64,000 nucleotides of DNA from Saccharopolyspora hordei (GCF_013410345.1 NZ_JACCFJ010000001.1:5411501-5475500); one strand, 5' to 3'. Shown: positions 55,722 to 64,000, counted from the first letter of the stretch. Numbers and translations: made by a program. Notes: generated by a model from the letters alone, not told the origin.

Positions 55722-56075
55722 TCAGGCGTTGGGTGTCAGGGCGTAGCGCACGGTCTGGGCCTGGATGAGGCCGTCGCGGATGACGAAGGTGTCGACGCCG
55801 TGCGTGGCGTTGTTCTTCGACGATGTCGCTTCCCACTCCAGGAAGACGATGTCACCGGCGAGTTCGGTGGTCTTCATGTCCCACTGCGCCTGTGGCAAGT
55901 CGGTGAACAGTTGGACGAAGTTCTCGCGGGCTCCTTCCTTGCCGCGCTTCACACCGGCCGGGGTGATGATCACAGCATCATCGGCGAAGTTCGCAGTGAG
56001 TGCGTCGAGGTCTTCGGCTCCGAGCGCCTCGCCGTGGCTGGCGAAAACCTCGGCGGCTGTGCGTGCGTCCTTCAT
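55722..56075 (-). CDS. SnoaL-like (NTF2-fold) protein
   Basis: A 117-residue protein of the SnoaL/ketosteroid-isomerase-like fold: FASHGEALGAEDLDALTANF, ADDAVIITPAGVKRGKEGAR, then FLEWEATSSKNNATHGVDTF and IRDGLIQAQTVRYAL. Such proteins are small cyclases, isomerases or ligand binders; the role here is unknown. It is followed on the same strand, upstream, by the quinone oxidoreductase gene and may share its transcript. Confidence 0.82.
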   Translation of the reverse strand: MKDARTAAEVFASHGEALGAEDLDALTANFADDAVIITPAGVKRGKEGARENFVQLFTDLPQAQWDMKTTELAGDIVFLEWEATSSKNNATHGVDTFVIRDGLIQAQTVRYALTPNA

Positions 56076-56129
56076 GTTCGGTCGCCTCTCCTTCGATTTG
56101 ATCTCTGTTTTGGAGCAAGAAGATGCCGC

Positions 56130-57107
56130 TCATTGTGGAATGGTGACCAGCACGCGGCCTCCTCCCCCGGAGTCGACTCGTTCGTGGGAATCGGCGATCT
56201 GCTCCAGGGGGAAGCGCTGGGCGATGTCGACGCGCAGGGCACCGACGGCAGCGGCGGCGGTCAGGTCGCGGGCGGCCTGCCGCTTGGCGGTAACCGGGAC
56301 GTCGTCGCTGCCGATCAGCCGCAGCGTGACGTTGGCGAACAGCAGTGGCCAGAAAGGGATTTCAGTGCGGTCTTGGCGGGTGGCGTAAGCGGCGATGACA
56401 GCATTGTTGGCCACGACCTCGACGTCGAGGTCGGCGTTGTCCGACATCGAGACTTCGACGATGCGGTTGACCCCGTCCGGTGCGAGGTCTCGAATGGCGC
56501 CGATCGCATCGTCGTCGAGCGCGACTGCGTGACTCACCGACAACGGGTCGACGCGCGGCAGGTCCGAACTCCTTCGGACCGTGCCGATCACGGTCGCACC
56601 CGCCCAGCGCGCGAGCTGCGCGGCCATTGACCCCACGCCGCCGAGCACGCCGTGCACCAGCACCACCGCTCCGTCGACGGGCCCGTCGACGAACACCGCG
56701 CGGTGAGCGGTGATCCCCGGAATCCCCACGCTCGCACCGAGATCGTCGGAGACGTGGTCCGGCAGCGGCACCGCCATGTACTCGGGAACCGCGGTAAACT
56801 GCGCAGCCGTACCGAAGGCGCGGTAAGACTGAGCGCCGTAGACCCAGACGCGCTCACCGATGCGGCCTTCGTCGACACCGTCGCCGACCGCGTCGATCAC
56901 GCCCGCAGCGTCGCTGTGCGGGATGACCAGCGGGAACGGCATCGACGAACCCAGCCAGCCGCGCCGCTTCTTGGTGTCGCCCGGGTTCACCCCGGACACG
57001 GCCACCTGCACTCGCACCTCGCCTGGGCCCGGCTGCGGTTCCGGCAGTTCCCCTACCCGCAGGACATCGCCCGCCGGGCCTTGCGCGTCGTACCAGGCCG
57101 CCAGCAT
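56130..57107 (-). CDS. Zinc-independent MDR alcohol dehydrogenase/quinone oxidoreductase
   Basis: A 325-residue medium-chain dehydrogenase of the quinone-oxidoreductase branch. It starts MLAAWYDAQGPAGDVLRVGE, has VAVSGVNPGDTKKRRG, VIPHSDAAGVIDAVGDGV and the NADPH site VLVHGVLGGVGSMAAQLARW. It lacks the Zn-binding Cys residues, so it probably reduces quinones or enones. ATG 57107 has GAGGGG upstream. It lies 16 bases after the PadR gene and is likely co-transcribed with and controlled by it. Confidence 0.88.
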   Translation of the reverse strand: MLAAWYDAQGPAGDVLRVGELPEPQPGPGEVRVQVAVSGVNPGDTKKRRGWLGSSMPFPLVIPHSDAAGVIDAVGDGVDEGRIGERVWVYGAQSYRAFGTAAQFTAVPEYMAVPLPDHVSDDLGASVGIPGITAHRAVFVDGPVDGAVVLVHGVLGGVGSMAAQLARWAGATVIGTVRRSSDLPRVDPLSVSHAVALDDDAIGAIRDLAPDGVNRIVEVSMSDNADLDVEVVANNAVIAAYATRQDRTEIPFWPLLFANVTLRLIGSDDVPVTAKRQAARDLTAAAAVGALRVDIAQRFPLEQIADSHERVDSGGGGRVLVTIPQ

Positions 57108-57123
57108 GATCCGCCCCTCTCGG

Positions 57124-57651
57124 CTATGCCTGTTCGCCATCGTCGAGGACTTCGCACAGCCACGCGCGCTCAGCACTGCTGGTGGCGCGCGCGATCCGCA
57201 GCATCCCCTGTCGGTAGCGGTCTGTCAGTTCGTCGCTGCGCAGAGGACGGTCCCCGTCGTAGAAGAAGCTCGCCGGTTGTTCCAGGAACTCCAGCCGCCG
57301 GCGCAGCACAGCACGCCGTTGCCGCTCGTCGGGCAGCAACGACAAAAACGCCAGGATCGCGAAGAACCGGCTGTTGTCGGTGATCTCGTGCTCGGCGGGC
57401 TCCCGCAACCGGTTGAGCAGCTCCTCGCGGCCAGCGTCGGTGAGGTGCAACACGTTGCGCTGCGCGGCGACAGCACCCGGTTCGACCGTGCGCTCCAGCA
57501 GTCCCCGCTTCACCAGCCTCTTGATCGCCGGGTAGAGGCTGCCGTCGCTGACCGGCCTGGTGTAGCCGGACAGCTGCGCGACCAGGCGCCGCAGCTCATA
57601 ACCGTGCAACGGCCCGTCGGCGAGGAAACCGAGGATCTGCAGCTCGAGCAT
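57124..57651 (-). CDS. PadR-family transcriptional regulator
   Basis: A 175-residue PadR-type regulator. The N-terminal winged helix reads MLELQILGFLADGPLHGYEL, LRRLVAQLSGYTRPVSDGSL and YPAIKRLVKRGLLER, with a C-terminal helical dimerisation domain. The start was set at ATG 57651 because it matches family N-termini; ATG 57669 in frame upstream would also work. It heads the operon with the quinone oxidoreductase, and a dyad at 57680 is its likely operator. Confidence 0.87.
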   Translation of the reverse strand: MLELQILGFLADGPLHGYELRRLVAQLSGYTRPVSDGSLYPAIKRLVKRGLLERTVEPGAVAAQRNVLHLTDAGREELLNRLREPAEHEITDNSRFFAILAFLSLLPDERQRRAVLRRRLEFLEQPASFFYDGDRPLRSDELTDRYRQGMLRIARATSSAERAWLCEVLDDGEQA

Positions 57652-57679
57652 GCTGCTATTGTTCCACATCGAAACGATG

Positions 57680-57696
57680 TATGTCGTACCGATATA
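57680..57696. promoter_or_regulatory. Candidate PadR operator
   Basis: TATGTCGTACCGATATA is a 17-base dyad (TATRTCG...CGAYATA) with two mismatched pairs, in an AT-rich patch (57665-57712) between the PadR gene and the divergent MFS pseudogene. Confidence 0.45.
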
Positions 57697-57780
57697 TACC
57701 GAACCGAGGTGTCACCTCTCACTAGTGCTGATCGCGGCCAGAGACGTCCGCCCTCCCCGCCGCCTCCCTGGAAATGGATC

Positions 57781-58495
57781 ATGGTTTCGCACGTCTCCCC
57801 CGCGCCTACGCAATTGCCACACTCCTCCATCGCGATCGCCGCGTTCTCGACGGTCGTCAAGTGGTACGACTTCACGCCCCACCTATTCATGACCACCGTT
57901 CTGTCGCGCGTGTTCTTCGGCGGCGGGGACGCCTCGGTGCTCACCGCGCTAGCCGTCTTCGCCATCGGCTACCTGCTGCGACCGCTGGAGGCGCTGGTGT
58001 TCGGCCACATCGGCGACCGCTACGGCCGACGGACGGTGCTGCTCGGGTCGATGGCAGTGATGGCACCGCGATGCTGGCCACCGCCCTGCTTCCGACCCGC
58101 GCCGCAATCGGCCCGGCCGCCGGGGCTCTGCTGCTGGGATTGCGTTGCGTGATGAGCTTCTCCGTGGGCGGCGAGTACACCGGCGTGCTGACCTACCGGG
58201 TCGAAGGTGCCGCGCCGCGACGTCGCGGGCTGGTGGCCTCGCTCGCCGCTGGCGCCCCTCGGCGAACCCGGAGCAGTTCACAACGGGCAGCCGCCTCAGC
58301 GGTCTGGCCGTGGGCACCGTCGCCACGAGCGTCTTCGGCGGGCTCACGCCCTACCTGTCGCAGTTCGTCGTCCACTCAACCGGCTGGACGACGGCTCCGG
58401 GTGCTCTGGTGGCGGCGGTCGCGCTCGCGGCGCTGCCGGTGCTGCTGCGGCTGCCTGAAACCGCACCGTCCAAGCTCGTGAACACCACGTCGTGA
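57781..58495 (+). pseudogene. Frameshifted MFS transporter (MHS type)
   Basis: Three frames in succession make a transporter-like sequence: frame 1 IAIAAFSTVVKWYDFTPHLF through VFGHIGDRYGRRTVLLGSM (the MFS loop motif), then a shift to LGLRCVMSFSVGGEYTGVLT and RRRGLVASLAA, then another shift to VGTVATSVFGGLTPYLSQFV and the end PETAPSK. The total of ~715 bases is about half a normal MHS transporter (~430 codons), so there is also an internal deletion. It is divergent from the PadR gene and may once have been its target. Confidence 0.8.
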
Positions 58496-58533
58496 ACCGA
58501 AATGCGTTGTCCGACAGGCAGGAAGGAAGGCAG

Positions 58534-59340
58534 ATGACCGAGACCGCCGGTACCGTCCACCATGTCCCCTCCACGGACGGGACCAGGATCGGGATCACCA
58601 GCACCGGTAGCGGACGACCGATCGTCGTCGTGCACGGCTCGCTGAACACCGCACAGGACTGGCAGCCTCTCGCCGACCGGCTCGCGCCGCACGTGACCAC
58701 CTGGGCGGTGGACCGGCGCGGGCGCGGGACCAGCGGCGACAACACCGAGCACAGCCTGAAGCAGGAGCAGGACGACATCGCGGCCGTGCTCGACCTCGTC
58801 GGCCCGGAGGCCATCCTGGTCGCGCACTCGTTCGGTGCGAGCGTCGCGCTCGACGCTGTGCTCGGCCGACCGCTGGCGGGCGTCGTGCTCTACGAGACCG
58901 GGATGCCCGGCGAGGACCACTTCCCCGAATCCACGATCGGGCCGTTCGAAGACGCGGCGCGGCGCGGAGAGCTGGACGTGGCCTTCGAGATGGGGCTGCG
59001 GAATGTCATGCGCCTGGACGATGCCGGGGTGGAGGCCTTCCGGTCGAGCCCGGTGTGGTCCGCGCGGGCTGTGCTGATGCCGACCTGGGGCCGAGAACTG
59101 CGGGCGCTCAACGACTTCGATCCCGATCTGGGGCGCTTCGCCGCCATCACCGCACCGGCTCTGGTCGTGGTAGGCGATCTCAGTCCCGGCTGGATCGTAG
59201 ACAACTCCCGTCGGCTGCAGCGGAACCTGCCGAACTCGCGCCTGGTCGAACTCCCCGGCCAGGGGCACGAGGCGTACCTGACCGGGACCGAGCAGTTCGC
59301 CGAGGTGCTCCTCGGTTTCGTGCGCGAGATCGACTCCTGA
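58534..59340 (+). CDS. Alpha/beta hydrolase
   Basis: A 268-residue alpha/beta-fold hydrolase. RPIVVVHGSLNTAQDWQPLA holds the oxyanion region, VAHSFGASVALDAVLG the nucleophile Ser, and ELPGQGHEAYL the catalytic His; the acid is probably the Asp in VVVGDLSP. Substrate unknown. ATG 58534 has GGAAGGAAGG upstream. A hairpin follows the stop. Confidence 0.88.
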   Translation: MTETAGTVHHVPSTDGTRIGITSTGSGRPIVVVHGSLNTAQDWQPLADRLAPHVTTWAVDRRGRGTSGDNTEHSLKQEQDDIAAVLDLVGPEAILVAHSFGASVALDAVLGRPLAGVVLYETGMPGEDHFPESTIGPFEDAARRGELDVAFEMGLRNVMRLDDAGVEAFRSSPVWSARAVLMPTWGRELRALNDFDPDLGRFAAITAPALVVVGDLSPGWIVDNSRRLQRNLPNSRLVELPGQGHEAYLTGTEQFAEVLLGFVREIDS

Positions 59341-59345
59341 CAGCA

Positions 59346-59381
59346 GTGAGAGCGCCGCATCTGGGGGTGCGGCGCTCTCAC
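59346..59381. terminator. 14-bp hairpin between convergent genes
   Basis: GTGAGAGCGCCGCA (59346-59359), 8-base loop, TGCGGCGCTCTCAC (59368-59381). It sits between the hydrolase stop and the end of the leftward gentisate operon and could serve both directions. Confidence 0.8.
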
Positions 59382-59393
59382 GTCTTCAGGTAT

Positions 59394-60107
59394 TCAGAGC
59401 CAGCGGCCGAGTTCCGGGAGGTCTCCGGAGTCCGCCTTGAGCCGGCCGGGCCCGCGCCCGGAGATCCAGCGAACGAGGTCCACGGCGCTACCGCGCACCA
59501 CGTGTGGGGTCTGACCGTCGATGTCGACGCGGTGCTCGGCATCCCGGTCGTCCGGACGCAGGAGCAGGGCAGGGCCTTGACCCTTGCGTTGCCACAGGCC
59601 GGTGATGTCGGCCAGCAGCGCGTCGACGAACTCGGGCGGGAAGTCGATGAAGCTGCCGCCGTTGCCCAGGTCGACGGCGTGGATCCAGACCTCTCGGGCC
59701 CGCATCCACGGCGTCTCGCTGCAGGGCACGATCCGGCCTTGAGCCGTGCGCACCTCGTGCTGCCAGCGCTCGGCGGGCAAGTCCCGCCAGGAGACGTCGA
59801 GGTGGACCGCCGCGTGCTCGGCCAACGCGCGCAACGCCGAGACGCTCAACGTTGCTCCCTCCTCGATCTCCCGGGCCCGCGCCTCCGGCGAGGAGTACAT
59901 CGGGTTCTCCACCCCGGTCGCGGCCCAGTCGACCAGCCTGGCGATCGCGCGAGCGTTGTAGCCCACGTGCGCCACCAGGTGCCGCCTCGACCACCCCGCC
60001 AGCGCGGTGGCCTCGTCGAACTCCGAGTCGCGGAGCTCGGCGAGTTTCCGGGCGAAGTACGCCGAACCCCGCCGAGCCCACTCCAACCGCTGCGCCAACT
60101 CCGTCAC
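59394..60107 (-). CDS. Mycothiol-dependent maleylpyruvate isomerase
   Basis: A 237-residue DinB-like protein of the mycothiol-dependent maleylpyruvate isomerase family. LAGWSRRHLVAHVGYNARAI has the first metal-ligand His, and ETPWMRAREVWIHAVDLGNG carries Glu and His ligands. It isomerises maleylpyruvate, the ring-cleavage product of gentisate, to fumarylpyruvate using mycothiol. ATG 60107 overlaps the upstream hydrolase stop by 4 bases. It is the last gene of the operon. Confidence 0.87.
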   Translation of the reverse strand: MTELAQRLEWARRGSAYFARKLAELRDSEFDEATALAGWSRRHLVAHVGYNARAIARLVDWAATGVENPMYSSPEARAREIEEGATLSVSALRALAEHAAVHLDVSWRDLPAERWQHEVRTAQGRIVPCSETPWMRAREVWIHAVDLGNGGSFIDFPPEFVDALLADITGLWQRKGQGPALLLRPDDRDAEHRVDIDGQTPHVVRGSAVDLVRWISGRGPGRLKADSGDLPELGRWL

Positions 60108-60925
60108 GACGGTTCCTTGGCGATGTTGACCAGCTCGCCGAGACCACCGATCCGGGTCACCATCTTGCTGCCGGCCTGCAGGTAGCGCGGGGGCTTGCGC
60201 GCGTGGCCGACGCCACCGGGGGTGCCGGTGGCGATGACGTCGCCCGGGTTAAGGGTGACGATCTCGGAGATGTAGGCGACCAGGTCGGCCGGGTCGAAGA
60301 CCAGGTCCTTGACGTTGGAGGACTGCATGACCTCGCCGTCGACCTCGGTGACGATCTCCGCGTCCACCGCGAACTCGTCCGGGGTCACCAGGTACGGCCC
60401 GAACGGAGTGGTGGCCTCGAAGGTCTTGCCCTGCAACCACTGCTTCGTCCGGTACTGGTAGTCCCGCACGGTCACGTCGTTGAGCACCGAGTACCCCGCG
60501 ATGGCCGCCTCGGCGGTGGCGCGGTCGGCGCTGCGGACCTTCGTGCCCACGACCACGGCGAGCTCGGCCTCCCAGTCGATGGCGTCGGAGACCTTCGGCA
60601 GCACGATGTCATCGGACGGGCCGATCAGCGCTTCCGGGTACTTCGCGAACAGCGTCGGGTACTCCGGAAGATCGCGACCCATCTCCAGGATGTGGTTGCG
60701 GTAGTTCAACCCGACGCACACGATCTTGCCCGGAGCCGGCACGACGGCATCCAGGTCCACTTCGGACAGCCGGTGCCGGGTTCCGTCCGAAGCCGCGGTC
60801 TCGCGCCAATCCGAACGGGCCAGCAGGGCGCCCACATCAGCGACCGGGAGCTCCACGGCCTCCTCGCCCTCGACGCGGGCAGCGGCGGTGCGACCGCCCG
60901 GCAGGCGCAGCGTGGCCAGCTTCAT
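60104..60925 (-). CDS. Fumarylpyruvate hydrolase (FAH family)
   Basis: A 273-residue fumarylacetoacetate-hydrolase-fold enzyme. VCVGLNYRNHILEMG, EALIGPSDDIVLPKVSDAID, WEAELAVVVG (metal-ligand Glu) and VLNDVTVRDYQYRTKQWLQG are family signatures. It ends with DVIATGTPGGVG. In this operon it would split fumarylpyruvate into fumarate and pyruvate. ATG 60925 overlaps the dioxygenase stop by 4 bases. Confidence 0.9.
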   Translation of the reverse strand: MKLATLRLPGGRTAAARVEGEEAVELPVADVGALLARSDWRETAASDGTRHRLSEVDLDAVVPAPGKIVCVGLNYRNHILEMGRDLPEYPTLFAKYPEALIGPSDDIVLPKVSDAIDWEAELAVVVGTKVRSADRATAEAAIAGYSVLNDVTVRDYQYRTKQWLQGKTFEATTPFGPYLVTPDEFAVDAEIVTEVDGEVMQSSNVKDLVFDPADLVAYISEIVTLNPGDVIATGTPGGVGHARKPPRYLQAGSKMVTRIGGLGELVNIAKEPS

Positions 60926-61998
60926 TCTTCACCTTCCTCGACGAACACTCGCGACTGGTTCAGCCGCTCGAAAATGGGCTGGTCCGAGAACCGGAACAGG
61001 TCGAACCCGTCGTCCGAGCGCAGCGACCACTTGGCCCACGACGGCACCACGAACAGATCGCCCTTGGCGATGCGCTGCTCGCGGCCGTCGATGACGACCT
61101 CGCCATCGCCCTCGAACACCTGCCACACCGAAGAACCGACCTCGCGGCGCGGACGGGTCCAGGCACCGGCGCGCAGCCGGTGGAACTCGGCGCGGATCGT
61201 GGACATGACATCCCCGCCGGTGGTCGGGTTGGTGTAGCGCACGGCCGCGTGGCCGGGCTCCACCGTGGCCGGCTGGCCTTCGTCCTCCAGCAGCAGCTGC
61301 TCGCGCAGCGCGGCGTCGGTGTGCTCCCACCGGTAGGCCGCGATGGGCGAGTTGGGCAGGTCGTCCAGGCCCGACAGCGGGCGCAGGCCCGGGTGCGCCC
61401 ACAACCGCTCCGAACGCGAGATCCGCGGCGTGGCGGGGTCGGTAACCTGCTCGGACCCGAACTCGAAGAACGACGTGTCGGTGTAGTGCACGAACGGGAT
61501 GTCCAGCCCGTCGATCCACGCCATCGGCTCGTCGGTCTCGTTGTGGTGGCCGTGGAAGTTCCAGCCCGGCGTCAGCAGGAAATCGCCTCGCCGCATCGCC
61601 ACCGGGTCACCGTTGACGACGGTCCACACGCCCTCGCCCTCCACCACGAAGCGGAAGGCGTTCTGGCTGTGCCGGTGCTCGGGAGCGACCTCCTTCGGCC
61701 CCAGGTACTGGATCGCCGCCCACAGCGTCGGCGACGCGTACGGCGCACCGCCCAGGCCCGGGTTGGCCAGCGCGATCGCCCGGCGCTCGCCGCCGCGGCC
61801 CACCGGGACCAGGTCACCGGCGCGCTGCGCCAGCGGGTACAGCACGTCCCAGCGCCAGACGTGCGGCACCGCCTTGGGGTTGGGCTGCTGCGGCATCAGG
61901 TCGCCCAGCTGAGTCCACAGTGGGTTGAGGTGTTCGGTGGCGAAGTCGGTGTAGAGCTTCTGCAGCTCGACCTCTTCGGTGCTTTCGGTGGCGGTCAT
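60922..61998 (-). CDS. Gentisate 1,2-dioxygenase
   Basis: A 358-residue bicupin dioxygenase that opens gentisate to maleylpyruvate using Fe(II). The first cupin has EVAPEHRHSQNAFRFVVEGE and the second part WNFHGHHNETDEP, giving the His ligands. RRGDFLLTPGWNFHGHHNE and SSVWQVFEGDGEVVIDG match the family. ATG 61998 was chosen, 6 bases after AGGAGG. The gene lies 20 bases after the ligase. Confidence 0.93.
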   Translation of the reverse strand: MTATESTEEVELQKLYTDFATEHLNPLWTQLGDLMPQQPNPKAVPHVWRWDVLYPLAQRAGDLVPVGRGGERRAIALANPGLGGAPYASPTLWAAIQYLGPKEVAPEHRHSQNAFRFVVEGEGVWTVVNGDPVAMRRGDFLLTPGWNFHGHHNETDEPMAWIDGLDIPFVHYTDTSFFEFGSEQVTDPATPRISRSERLWAHPGLRPLSGLDDLPNSPIAAYRWEHTDAALREQLLLEDEGQPATVEPGHAAVRYTNPTTGGDVMSTIRAEFHRLRAGAWTRPRREVGSSVWQVFEGDGEVVIDGREQRIAKGDLFVVPSWAKWSLRSDDGFDLFRFSDQPIFERLNQSRVFVEEGEE

Positions 61999-62018
61999 TG
62001 CATGCCTCCTCGAATCTT

Positions 62019-63707
62019 TCACGCACCCACCGCGTCAGCGGCGGATTGCTGGTGCTCATCGGCCAGGCGCCGGGCGACGTCGAGGCGGAGCTCCTTCTTG
62101 TCGATCTTGCCGACCTTGGTCGTGGTGATCGCGTCGACGATGATCAGCTTTTCCGGGAACTTGAACTTGGCGACACCCGCGTTCTCCATCACCTGGTGCA
62201 CGTCGGACAACCCAACGTCGTAACCGGGCTTGGGCACGACGTAGAGGCAGACGCGTTCGCCGAGGTCCGGGTCGGGCATCGCGATGGCCGCGGCGAGGCT
62301 GACGCCGTCGACCTGGTAGGCGAAGTTCTCGATCTCCTCGGCGGAGATGTTCTCCCCGCCTCGGTTGATCATGTCCTTGTCGCGGCCCTCGACAACGAGA
62401 TTGCCATCCGGGCGCAGCCGGACGATGTCGCCGGTGCGGTACCAGCCTTCGGGGGTGAAGGCGCGGGCGTTGTGCTCGGCGGCCTTGAAATAGCCGCGCG
62501 GCGTGTAGGGACCGCGGGTGAGCAGCACGCCGGGTTCACCGATGGGCAGTTCGTTGCCCGTCTCGTCGACGACGAGCAGTTCGTCGTCGGGGCACATCGG
62601 GCGTCCCTGAGTCGTGCAGACCACGTCGTCGGGGTCGTCGAGGCGCGTGTAGTTCAGCAGTCCCTCGGCCATGCCGAACACCTGCTGCAGGGTGCAGCCG
62701 AGCACCGGACGGACCCGGCGCGCGACCTCGTCGGCCAGCCTCGACCCGCCGACCTGCAGCAGTTTCAAGGAGCTCAGGTCAGCGGTGCTGTCCTCGGCGC
62801 GGTGGTCCAGCCAGCGTTGCGCCACCGCCGGCACGACCGCGGTGGCCGTCACGCCCTCGCGCTCGATCAGCGGGAATGCCTTGGCCGGGTCCGGCGAGCC
62901 CACGACCAGTCGGCCGCCGCACAGCAGCGCGCCGAGCAGGCCCGGGCAGGCCAGCGGGAAGTTGTGGCTCAGCGGCAGGGACGCGTAGTAGACGGTGTCG
63001 GAGTCGAAACCGCAGACCTCGGCGCTGCGCTTGGCGTTGTAGGCGTAGTCGTCGTGGGTGCGGGCGATGAGCTTGGGCAGCCCGGTGGTGCCACCGGAGA
63101 GCAGGAACACCGCCACCGCGCGGCTGTCCGGCCGGTGCCGGTTCAGCTCCGCGCGGTCCGGAGTGGACTCCGGCGCGGCGCACAACGCGCCCAGGTCGAT
63201 GTTGCCCTCCGCGACCGACTCGCCCAGCACGAGCAGGTGGCGCACCGAGTCGGACTGCTCGGCGATCTCGCTCGCCATGGCCTGGTGGTCGAAGCCCTTG
63301 AGCACGTCGGGAACGGCGATGGCCACCGCCTCGGAGTGCTCGGCGAGGTAGGTCATCTCGTGCTTGCGGTGCCCCGGAAGCGCCATCACCGGGATGACGC
63401 CGATGCGCAGGCACGCGTAGGTGAGCACCACGAACTCGAGGACGTTGGGCAGCTGCACCAGCACGCGGTCGTCAGGCCGCAGGCCGAGTCCGAGCAGTCG
63501 CTCGGCGGTGGCGTCGGCCCGCTCGGTCAGCTCGCGGTGGGTGAGCCTGCGCTCGCCATCGACGAGCGCGAGCGCGTCGGGCACCTGGCTGGCGACCTCG
63601 GCGAGGTGATCGGCCAGGTCGCGTCCCTCCCAGTAGCCCTTCTCGACGTAGCGCTGGGCGAACTCGTCCGGCCACGGCACCACGTCGTGCCAGGTCGGTT
63701 CAGGCAT
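62019..63707 (-). CDS. Aryl-AMP ligase (salicylate/2,3-dihydroxybenzoate type)
   Basis: A 562-residue adenylate-forming enzyme of the DhbE/EntE branch. It has VFLLSGGTTGLPKLIARTHD (P-loop), LPLSHNFPLACPGLLGALL (aryl-substrate pocket), FGMAEGLLNYTRLDD, WYRTGDIVRLRPDGNLVVEG and TTTKVGKIDKKEL with the C-terminal Lys. Salicylate breakdown via gentisate in Streptomyces (the sdg cluster) uses a salicylyl-AMP ligase beside gentisate dioxygenase, so salicylate is the likely substrate; 3-hydroxybenzoate or another hydroxybenzoate cannot be excluded. The start overlaps the upstream gene by 8 bases. Confidence 0.86.
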   Translation of the reverse strand: MPEPTWHDVVPWPDEFAQRYVEKGYWEGRDLADHLAEVASQVPDALALVDGERRLTHRELTERADATAERLLGLGLRPDDRVLVQLPNVLEFVVLTYACLRIGVIPVMALPGHRKHEMTYLAEHSEAVAIAVPDVLKGFDHQAMASEIAEQSDSVRHLLVLGESVAEGNIDLGALCAAPESTPDRAELNRHRPDSRAVAVFLLSGGTTGLPKLIARTHDDYAYNAKRSAEVCGFDSDTVYYASLPLSHNFPLACPGLLGALLCGGRLVVGSPDPAKAFPLIEREGVTATAVVPAVAQRWLDHRAEDSTADLSSLKLLQVGGSRLADEVARRVRPVLGCTLQQVFGMAEGLLNYTRLDDPDDVVCTTQGRPMCPDDELLVVDETGNELPIGEPGVLLTRGPYTPRGYFKAAEHNARAFTPEGWYRTGDIVRLRPDGNLVVEGRDKDMINRGGENISAEEIENFAYQVDGVSLAAAIAMPDPDLGERVCLYVVPKPGYDVGLSDVHQVMENAGVAKFKFPEKLIIVDAITTTKVGKIDKKELRLDVARRLADEHQQSAADAVGA

Positions 63708-64000
63708 TTCGGTCCTCCTCCGTGCGGACGACGACCGCGTCGAGCGCGACGAGGCCGTCCGTGGTCAGGCGGAGCGGGTTGATCTCGATCTCTGTCACCT
63801 CGGGGTGCGAGGTGAGCACCGCGGCCAGCGCGGCGACGACCTCGCCGAACTCATGCGGGTTCAGCTCGGGGCCACCGCGCCAGCCGCGCAGCAGCTCCTT
63901 GCCGAGCAGTTCACCGGGCATCTCGGCGGCTTCGTTGGCCGTGACCGGGGCGAGCCGGACCGCGACGTCGCCGAGCGCTTCAGCGGCCGTGCCGCCGAGG
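63700..64000 (-). CDS. ATP-grasp acyl-CoA synthetase C-terminal part, cut by window edge
   Basis: The frame is open to the right edge. The visible ~100 residues read LGGTAAEALGDVAVRLAPVT, LLRGWRGGPELNPHEFGEVV and VTEIEINPLRLTTDGLVALD, the pattern of the ATP-grasp/succinyl-CoA-ligase-like domain of ADP-forming acyl-CoA synthetases (the INP metal-binding motif is clear). It overlaps the ligase start by 8 bases, so it belongs to the aromatic acid operon and may form or move a CoA thioester. The rest of the gene lies outside the window. Confidence 0.75.
   Translation of the reverse strand, partial: LGGTAAEALGDVAVRLAPVTANEAAEMPGELLGKELLRGWRGGPELNPHEFGEVVAALAAVLTSHPEVTEIEINPLRLTTDGLVALDAVVVRTEEDRNA

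Overview
The window is high-GC actinobacterial DNA, most likely from a Pseudonocardiaceae-type genome such as Saccharopolyspora or a relative. The evidence is the codon use with strong third-position G/C, GTG and TTG starts, a complete mycofactocin locus, a mycothiol-dependent maleylpyruvate isomerase, a mycobacterial-type Sdh1 succinate dehydrogenase, an AurF-like/FprB gene pair, and a DUF2637 protein typical of actinomycete conjugative elements. The genus is an inference. I saw no rRNA, tRNA or CRISPR array.

Left end (1-8201): about 1.15 kb without convincing genes, then a translationally coupled two-gene unit. It encodes a 1,853-residue protein with one intact and one apparently decayed P-loop ATPase core, and a 460-residue partner ending in a HEPN-type RNxxxH motif. 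I recognise no named family; it looks like a conflict or defence system and is the best candidate here for something undescribed.

Core metabolism (8214-26155): a convergent sdh operon (membrane anchor, SdhA, SdhB), a TetR/LLM-flavin oxidoreductase divergon with a clear operator, a molybdenum hydroxylase operon in the order large-small-medium, a truncated P450, and a run of small genes (DUF72, membrane protein, phosphatase-like, MarR, hypotheticals). These are followed by an AurF-like diiron oxygenase beside a ferredoxin/NADP reductase (FprB type) and a small P-loop kinase.

Alcohol oxidation island (26516-44758): the mycofactocin genes run leftward as mftA-B-C-E-(small coupled ORF)-F-D. The NDMA-dependent methanol dehydrogenase gene is divergent from them, followed by a MoxR ATPase, a VWA protein and an MftM-type methyltransferase. 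Facing these are a sensor kinase/LuxR regulator pair (MnoSR type) and a second iron-dependent alcohol dehydrogenase, then acetyl-CoA synthetase and a divergent GAF-domain regulator. MftA supplies the cofactor core, MftB/C/E/D convert it, MftF and MftM decorate it, the two dehydrogenases are likely clients, and Acs would take up acetate. Similar palindromes in the mftA/mdo gap and upstream of the second dehydrogenase suggest one regulator for both units; a separate CGTTGC direct repeat marks the acs region.

Disturbed region (44769-53806): a TetR gene with an operator faces an aldo/keto reductase gene split by an IS30 element. Then come a DUF305/LVIVD secreted pair, a decayed Nudix gene, an IS481-type element in the middle of a large palindrome, and a remnant of a conjugative element (double-HTH protein plus DUF2637 protein) abutting a 5'-truncated maoC.

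Right end (53849-64000): etfBA, a SnoaL-like gene, a PadR/quinone oxidoreductase pair, an MFS pseudogene, an alpha/beta hydrolase, and a tightly overlapping leftward operon for aromatic acid breakdown through gentisate: ATP-grasp protein (cut by the window end), aryl-AMP/CoA ligase, gentisate 1,2-dioxygenase, fumarylpyruvate hydrolase and mycothiol-dependent maleylpyruvate isomerase.
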